From Mantis religiosa (Eukaryota; Arthropoda; Insecta; Mantodea; Mantidae), in the NCBI GenBank assembly GCA_030765055.1, contig CM060953.1:190625147-190689146 (forward strand): DNA of 64,000 nt. Direction: 5' to 3'. How positions within the stretch are numbered: position 1 is the stretch's first letter; the number at the start of each line of letters is the position of its first letter. Both the position numbers and the translations under genes were made by a program. Shown here piece after piece: positions 58,311 to 64,000 of the stretch. Below the pieces are notes generated by a model. That model saw nothing but the letters and a program-made list of their open reading frames with translations. It searched no databases and was not told where the DNA came from.

Positions 58311-58530
58311 TACTCAGACAATCCCAACGACTTAATCCAATTGACTAATCATTACCTATTACCTATTAATCATTACCTACTTTATCACCACCATCTACCC
58401 ACCGTCATTTCTTCAAAACATACCACCAAGCCAGTAAGGTACAAAGTCCCGATATGGCAATATGTCGACGGGCCCTCCTCTGAGGAGGAGGTTTAACTTT
58501 CAACGACACCACTGTGCCTTGGTTTTTCTT
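58300..58530 (+). mobile_element. LINE A-related 3' tail, severely 5'-truncated
   Basis: About 230 bp that aligns with 40040-40240, including CACCATC..CCCACC, AGTCCCG, the hairpin CCTCCTCTGAGGAGG (58474-58488) and CAACGACACC. It ends in a T-rich stretch before repeat-unit sequence resumes at about 58535. It contains only 3' untranslated sequence. It abuts the broken end of the mariner. Confidence 0.8.
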
Positions 58531-60000
58531 TTTTTTTGCCTTACATTTAATTGAATTTTATTGCTTAGGAGAAACTAGTAGCTAAATGCACACTAACACA
58601 ATAAGAAACGAGCAACCACAAATTAGTATGAGAAAGAGGTCTTCTAAAGTAGATATAAAATTGCACTTCACGCAACTTCATATCATTATTCCTTAGTACT
58701 TGCACATTATCCCTTCTTCAGTTTCTTTTTTATGATAGCACGGAACAAAGAAAGTATTAGAAGTGAACATCCCATGTTAATCATTCGGAACCTAGAGGTG
58801 ATGTCACCGTCACTTAGAGAAGTGGCGCTAAACTAAATTATGAAAAATCGTGCATCTGAATGTTTTAAGATGTCGGAAGCTACTACAACTGAATTTTTCA
58901 TACCTGCCTAGCTGTCAGCTTGTCATATGTTCCAATATCGCATTGCTATAAATGACGTCCAATGATAATCACGTGTGAGTTGCGAATGCAGTTTTAAACA
59001 TTTTGCATTTTATATACCTGACGGAATTGTAGAATAACGTATAGTGCACGTAATGTAATAATTTGAAAATGTGTCCATCTTTATGAATCACTCTCTATTT
59101 TCAGGTGCAGCTATCCTACAACCGGAAACTATCCTTTATAGCAACAAAGTCGTGCCATTAAATGTAAAATATCCCTAACCATTTGATTAAAATATCACGT
59201 GTTTAGCCTGGTATTTTCTTGACTTTTGTATAATTTTCTGCAACTGCTAAATCATAACATATAAGTAGTTTCACTATACAAAAATTTAAGTCTTGTTAAA
59301 ACGCACAGTTTAAGTCAGTGATTAATGATTCAGAGATATTCGTTACTTTTACTTTCAATTTTCCAGTTACTTTACGATATTGTTTGTGTTCGCTGTGATT
59401 TAGTGGAAATACAACGGAATTTGACAGGATAAGTATTACGTCCACACGATAAACATTTAACTGTCACTTCAGGTTGCTGCATCTCTCGTACAACGATATG
59501 CTTCTCTAAACTTTTATCACAAACTTACAAAGAAAGATAAATAACCCTTGATTAATAAATTAAAGTGACTAAATGAAGTTACTATTATGAACACATTGGC
59601 GAGTAGGCGCTCTACCAGTTATATAGACTTTCCGAGAGTTTGTTTAATGTGCCTTGCTGTACACAGATGGCTCTAGCGGTAATATGGTGTCGAAATCAAG
59701 AACATTTGTAATTATTTACAATACCTTACTACAAATTGTATCTATGTTACTGGCTAATAGTTTATATTTCATTACACTTTGTTGCCTGAGAGTAACCTTT
59801 AGCTAGAGTAGACAGTGAGACAATAATGAAGGAACAAGTATTTGTATATTAGAATGGAAGTGGTCCAAATTAGATATAAAATAACAGTAACGGAGTGTGT
59901 TTGATGGTTTTAATTCGAATTACCTTTTGACTTTATCGATATTTCTGATATTCGTGATTCATTAAAGATTGCTTTGTAAGAATATGTCATTGTAGATTTA
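58531..60000 (+). repeat. Repeat unit with core 20, partly unassigned
   Basis: Resumes the unit interrupted at 57094. About 58690-59080 shows no clear match elsewhere. Core motif AGATGGCTCTAGCGG at 59666-59680. No gene. Confidence 0.6.
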
Positions 60001-61084
60001 ACCTTTGCGTCCAAATATCACACAAAATAATTTTTACAAACGTTTAGTAGGTGTTTGTGTATGTATGTGTGTGTGTGACCAAGCAAACATCATAACTCAC
60101 AACTAATATTTGAATAACTGAACAATGGTACTTATGTGTAAGTGTCATATCTTCCTTCCAAGGATGTGCTCATCCCACATACAGTAACCAACCTTTACGT
60201 CAACAAAAAAATGCAATTTTATGTTAAATATCTCTAAGCATTTGAGCAAAACACCGGGTTTTAACCTTTTAGCATGAGAAAAAATGTATATTTTGAAATT
60301 TCTGGTAACAGTTTGCGAAACTGACATTCTAAAAGAGTTTTCTAGAATTATCTATGGCCCATAAATCATAACATTTCAAAAGTCTTATTTAAAGAGAGTT
60401 AACGACATATTTTATATGAATAAATATTCAGAATCAAACCTTCACTTTTCTAATTACTTTACAATATTGTTTGTGTTTCCTGTAATTATTTTGAATGGAA
60501 TAGAAATTCAAAGGCCGCATATTGCGATGCGCTTTTAAAACATTTCACTACCACTGCAGATTTCTGCATCTCTCTTGTATCTACAACAAAATATCTGTAA
60601 GCGCTTTTCTTAAACTTGTAGCAGATAGATAAATCTTGGTAGACAGTAGATGTAAGCATAACTTGCTCTTATAATCACACAATATCGAGGAAGTGTTTGT
60701 TCTTTTAGTTACCTCGCTAGCCACCAGGACCGACCTTGCCTTGCTGTCCATAGATGGCTCTAGCGGCCATAAATTATCGCGAGAGACAGCATTTGTAATA
60801 ATTTATAAAGTTTCACACCAAATTGCATATATGTTCCTAGAAACCGCTTATATTAATTCAGTTTTAAGGCAAGAGAGCAAACAGCAGCTAAAGTATGAAA
60901 TGAGACAAAGATGAAGGAACTAATCATTGTGTGTCAGAAAGGAAGTCCTCTAAAGTAGATATAAAATTACAGTTTTTAGCAATTGTTTTTAATTATTTTG
61001 AAACTGAAGTCCTTGACATTGGGTAATTTTGACAAATTTTGACAGTTGTATTCATAACATTTAATTAAATAAGACTTAAACATG
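60001..61084 (+). repeat. B-type repeat unit with core 21
   Basis: Core motif AGATGGCTCTAGCGG at 60752-60766. Matches other B units from the GTTTAGTAGGTGTTTGTGTA stretch onward. No gene. Confidence 0.78.
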
Positions 61085-61099
61085 GCAAAGTTTGCTGTT

Positions 61100-61336
61100 G
61101 CGCCCGTATTGGTAGCGTGTCCAACTCACGCTCAAGTGATCCGGATTTCGAATCACGGTTAAGGCCAGTTACCTGGATAAGGTTCTTCCGTAATATTCCC
61201 ATAGCCTGAAAGAAGAATGTCGAGTAATTCTAGGCTCTATGTACCCTGGGCTCATTTTAGCATCCTTCCACCCATTCCATTTATCGTCCGATATCATTTT
61301 ACGTTGGAGGACGTAAATTACAACAAAACAAAAAAT
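61100..61336 (+). mobile_element. tRNA-derived SINE, copy 2
   Basis: Diverged partner of 5356-5599, with B-box-like TTTCGAATCAC (about 61145-61155), shared body and an A-rich tail. Possible diverged target duplication: GCAAAGTTTGCTGTTG ending at 61100 and ACAAAAGTTACGGTTG at about 61345-61360. Older than copy 1 by eye. Confidence 0.75.
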
Positions 61337-61344
61337 AGATGAAG

Positions 61345-62287
61345 ACAAAAGTTACGGTTGCCAAAAAATAATTCTTTTAGGGGAAGAAGCATCTAATTTA
61401 GCAACACTTTTTCTATACTACGTACATGTCTGCCATTTTCATACGGACAGACAGACACGTCACACATACTTAAGCGTTATCATAATTAAATTTTTTGAAT
61501 CAGATAATCAATATGATGTAGTAATTCTTGTTCTGTTTCTGTCAATTCTACCATTAACGGATTCAAAATAAAAGTGTCCGCTCCATCAATGTCCATAACT
61601 ATTTTGCAAGAAAAGGAGCGCAATTCTTCCAGAGAGAAACAAACATTGATGTCAACAAATTACAAATCCGTTTCGTTGAACAACTATTTCAGAAGTCGCA
61701 TTTATATTATATGTAAACTCTGACAGATTTGAGGCCTAACCAGGAAAATGTCGTGGCTTAAAAACCAATTATTTTAAGGGAGTTGTATATTCTTCATATT
61801 ATATTCCCCTCGAATTTCACTTACGTTCTATCAGTAATTATAGAACGATAAGATATACAAATTCGCGCGTACAAGTGGCGACTAGAAATTGACAAAAATT
61901 ATAAGCTGTCCTTACATTTATACTTTACTTACAAATAATACTCTCTGATGTATCTAGATGAACATCTGAGCTTTTATATTACGAGTACAACGAAACATAG
62001 TTGGATACCATTTTGCTTTACAGTCTACATCAAAACTTATCTTTGGTCCCAATTTCCAAAATTTTATACATCATATTTTAACAATATTGCACAATTATAA
62101 ATTAAAAGTTGACGAGAGTCGTAGAAAATTTACAAAACCTTCCTAACAAAACGTTTTAGTACACAAAGAGTTTTAAAAGTTATTCTTGCGTCATTTTTAT
62201 CCCAGAATAAAAAGGTACAGTCCCTGGTCAGTGAGGGTACAAATTTGTGCACTTGGTAAGTATTACGGGTTACCACAAATCTACATA
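61345..62287 (+). repeat. A-type repeat unit, left part
   Basis: Matches 13180-13930 and 53550-54310. Interrupted at 62291 by a solo LTR. No gene. Confidence 0.75.
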
Positions 62288-62291
62288 ATAC

Positions 62292-62751
62292 TGTCGCGAA
62301 CGCGTTATCTACGATCGCGCGTCTTGTTTACACAAAGGAACTGATAGGCGGGCAGTGTGCAAACAAAGAGCCGGCAGATAAAGATAGCACGCAGATAAAG
62401 GTCTGCCGAAACAAACAAACTGATATAAATGTAAATTTCTGGTGAGCTATTGACTGATAGAGATTATCGTGTTTCTGGTTTATTTTAGAATAGTCTAGAA
62501 ATGATCAGTGAGGTATTTAAGAGAGAGAGACGACTCTCCTAGAATGTTCGTAAGCAGTAAACAGCTGTGAAGTGTTGTAAGGAGAACTGATGTAAACAGA
62601 AAGCTGTTTGTTATTGTCATTGACTTTGGAAGATTGTGTTGTATATGTAAAGTTTTTACGTAAGAATTGAACAGTGTATTTCTACAGAAATAAGGATCAT
62701 TTATAATTTCGGCAGATTGGACTTTTAATTCCACAAAACTACAAAGTTACA
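62292..62751 (+). mobile_element. Solo LTR, second family
   Basis: 460 bp, starting TGTCGCGAACGCG and ending AAAGTTACA, flanked by ATAC (62288-62291) and ATAT (62752-62755), consistent with a 4-bp duplication with one change. AAATAAGG near 62688 may be the polyadenylation region. Its right end resembles the remnant at 4441-4608. U3 and U5 are unlike the Gypsy LTR at 30286-30758, so it is another family, though the terminal ACAAAGT.ACA is similar. No internal coding part is present. Confidence 0.8.
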
Positions 62752-62755
62752 ATAT

Positions 62756-64000
62756 ATTTTTCAACATCTTATGTACTTATTGGCTCCATTTACCCAAACA
62801 GAACAAAGTCTAGCATATTTACTTGCGTCTTCAAGCGTATACAGTGGTAAGGACAAACTGTAGCATAATGCCAGTGTTTTGTTTCCTGTCACAGTGAGGC
62901 AAAAGAGGGTCTCTTGAATCTCCGTTTGTAATACATGGAACAGAAAATGTATTTTATATATAAGATAGAAATAAAAGAAAATTAAATACATTCATTGCAA
63001 TACTGTAACTATTTAACGGTAGCCGCATTATATTAATGAAAATTGTTACAAGAATTTTACTAGCAGAAGCACTATAAACCTTATAAAGTAAAGGATGTCT
63101 CGAGACGGTGAAGTGTTTTGTCTTGCATTGCTGAAAGATGTCTGACTTTCATTCTAATATTTAATGTATGCTATTTACATAGTGAAACAGACGAATACAT
63201 TACGTATATCATAACAGCATTTAATATAATTAGACCTAATAACATTACGAACCTCTTGTATTAGTTTTTGGTCTGTTTCTGTCATGGAAATTATAAGGGT
63301 TCCCTAAATCACCTTAACAAAAGAAGCCTCATTCTTCCAGACGGTAACAAAATGTACAATTGTTCCAACGTTTATGAAAACAGAGCTACTGAAATTAGTT
63401 TTTCTTGTACATTTATGTCACCAAATTGCATATCTGTTTCCCTGAATACGTATTTCCGAAGTTAGTTTACATTATATGGAAAATATGACAGACTTTCTGT
63501 GACTTAACTTACTAAATGGAAAATGTAGTAACTCAGAAACCTGAATTATTTTAAGACAAATGTACATTTTTTCATATTATATTGCCCTCATATTTCACTT
63601 ACCTTTTATCACTAATTATCGGACGATGAGACTTACACAATCCCGCGTACATTTGGAGACTATAAATTGCTGAAGATCCTAAGCTGTCCTTATATTTCAA
63701 CTTAACTTACAAATAATATTCTCTAATGTATCTAGATGAACATTTGAGCTCTTATATTGTAAATAATATAAAACATATTTGTATAACTTTCTGTTTTAAA
63801 ATCTACATAGAAACTTATCTTTGGTCCAAATTTGTAGACTTTTAAACCTATGTTTGTACAAGTTGTGCACAATTATATATCAGAAGTTGACAAAAGTCAT
63901 AGACTTGGATAAGTATTCCAACACCAATGTTTAACTCTAAAAATAGTAAAATTTTTAAGAGCTACCCTTACATAATTCTTAGTCTCGTATAGAAAAATAA
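62756..64000 (+). repeat. A-type repeat unit, continuing past the window
   Basis: 62756-62830 completes the A unit split by the LTR; from about 62890 sequence matches 7660-8790 and 750-1800, so a further long A unit starts and runs off the end. No gene. Confidence 0.75.

Noticed and set aside
1..64000. CRISPR array, prokaryotic operons or phage
   Set aside because: No short regularly spaced identical repeats with spacers; gene content and repeats are those of a eukaryotic genome.

Overview
The window looks like AT-rich, repeat-dominated non-coding DNA from an arthropod nuclear genome, most likely an insect. The evidence is the mix of a Jockey-type LINE, Ty3/Gypsy LTR elements with ATAT target duplications, mariner and Harbinger (HARBI1-like) relics, tRNA-derived SINEs and long GT/CA microsatellites. 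I could not identify a host protein-coding gene with confidence. Nearly every coding-looking stretch belongs to a mobile element, and all but one of these elements are visibly broken.

The background is the most unusual part. Almost everything between the mobile elements is built from diverged copies of one repeat family, all in the same orientation. A roughly 100-bp core can be recognised 21 times, from about 2.75 kb to 60.8 kb. It carries the motif AGATGGCTCTAGCTG or a variant, including AGATGGCGCT. At the right end the cores are spaced almost regularly at about 2.0 kb (48984, 51018, 53029, 55003, 57006). Two main unit types, here called A and B, often alternate. A third type (C), a mixed D/E group, a module (H) carrying a Harbinger transposase fossil, and a module (F) linked to a GC-rich island are interspersed. 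The window therefore reads as an old tandem array with higher-order structure, later broken up by insertions and segmental duplications.

Region by region. 1-10.2 kb: A, D and C units, a 340-bp GT array, an LTR remnant and a SINE. 10.2-12 kb: H module with Harbinger fossil 1. 12-15 kb: B and A units. 15.0-16.1 kb: an orphan insertion with a coding-like minus-strand segment. 16.1-24.1 kb: D/E, C, F/H (Harbinger fossil 2), B and C units. 24.1-25.2 kb: 3' end of a LINE. 25.795-30.758 kb: a degenerate Ty3/Gypsy element on the minus strand with ATAT target duplications. 30.8-35.1 kb: A, H (Harbinger fossil 3) and B. 35.1-40.2 kb: a LINE with both ORFs open. 40.24-41.31 kb: a fragment of a different LINE. 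41.3-57.1 kb: B-A-island-F-H-B-A-island-F-B-A-D, with Harbinger fossil 4 and a solo LTR at 47.5 kb. 57.1-58.5 kb: a dead mariner joined to a LINE 3' tail. 58.5-64 kb: E, B and A units with a second SINE and a second solo LTR.

There is no operon-like cooperation between genes. The only element that looks capable of acting is the LINE at 35.1-40.2 kb, whose ORF1 (RNA-binding, zinc-knuckle) and ORF2 (endonuclease plus reverse transcriptase) would act together in target-primed reverse transcription. The most novel candidates are the same-strand array with its CTCF-like core motif, the H module with heat-shock-element-like dyads and a TATA-like box in three copies, the paired GC-rich islands, and the orphan insertion at 15-16 kb.
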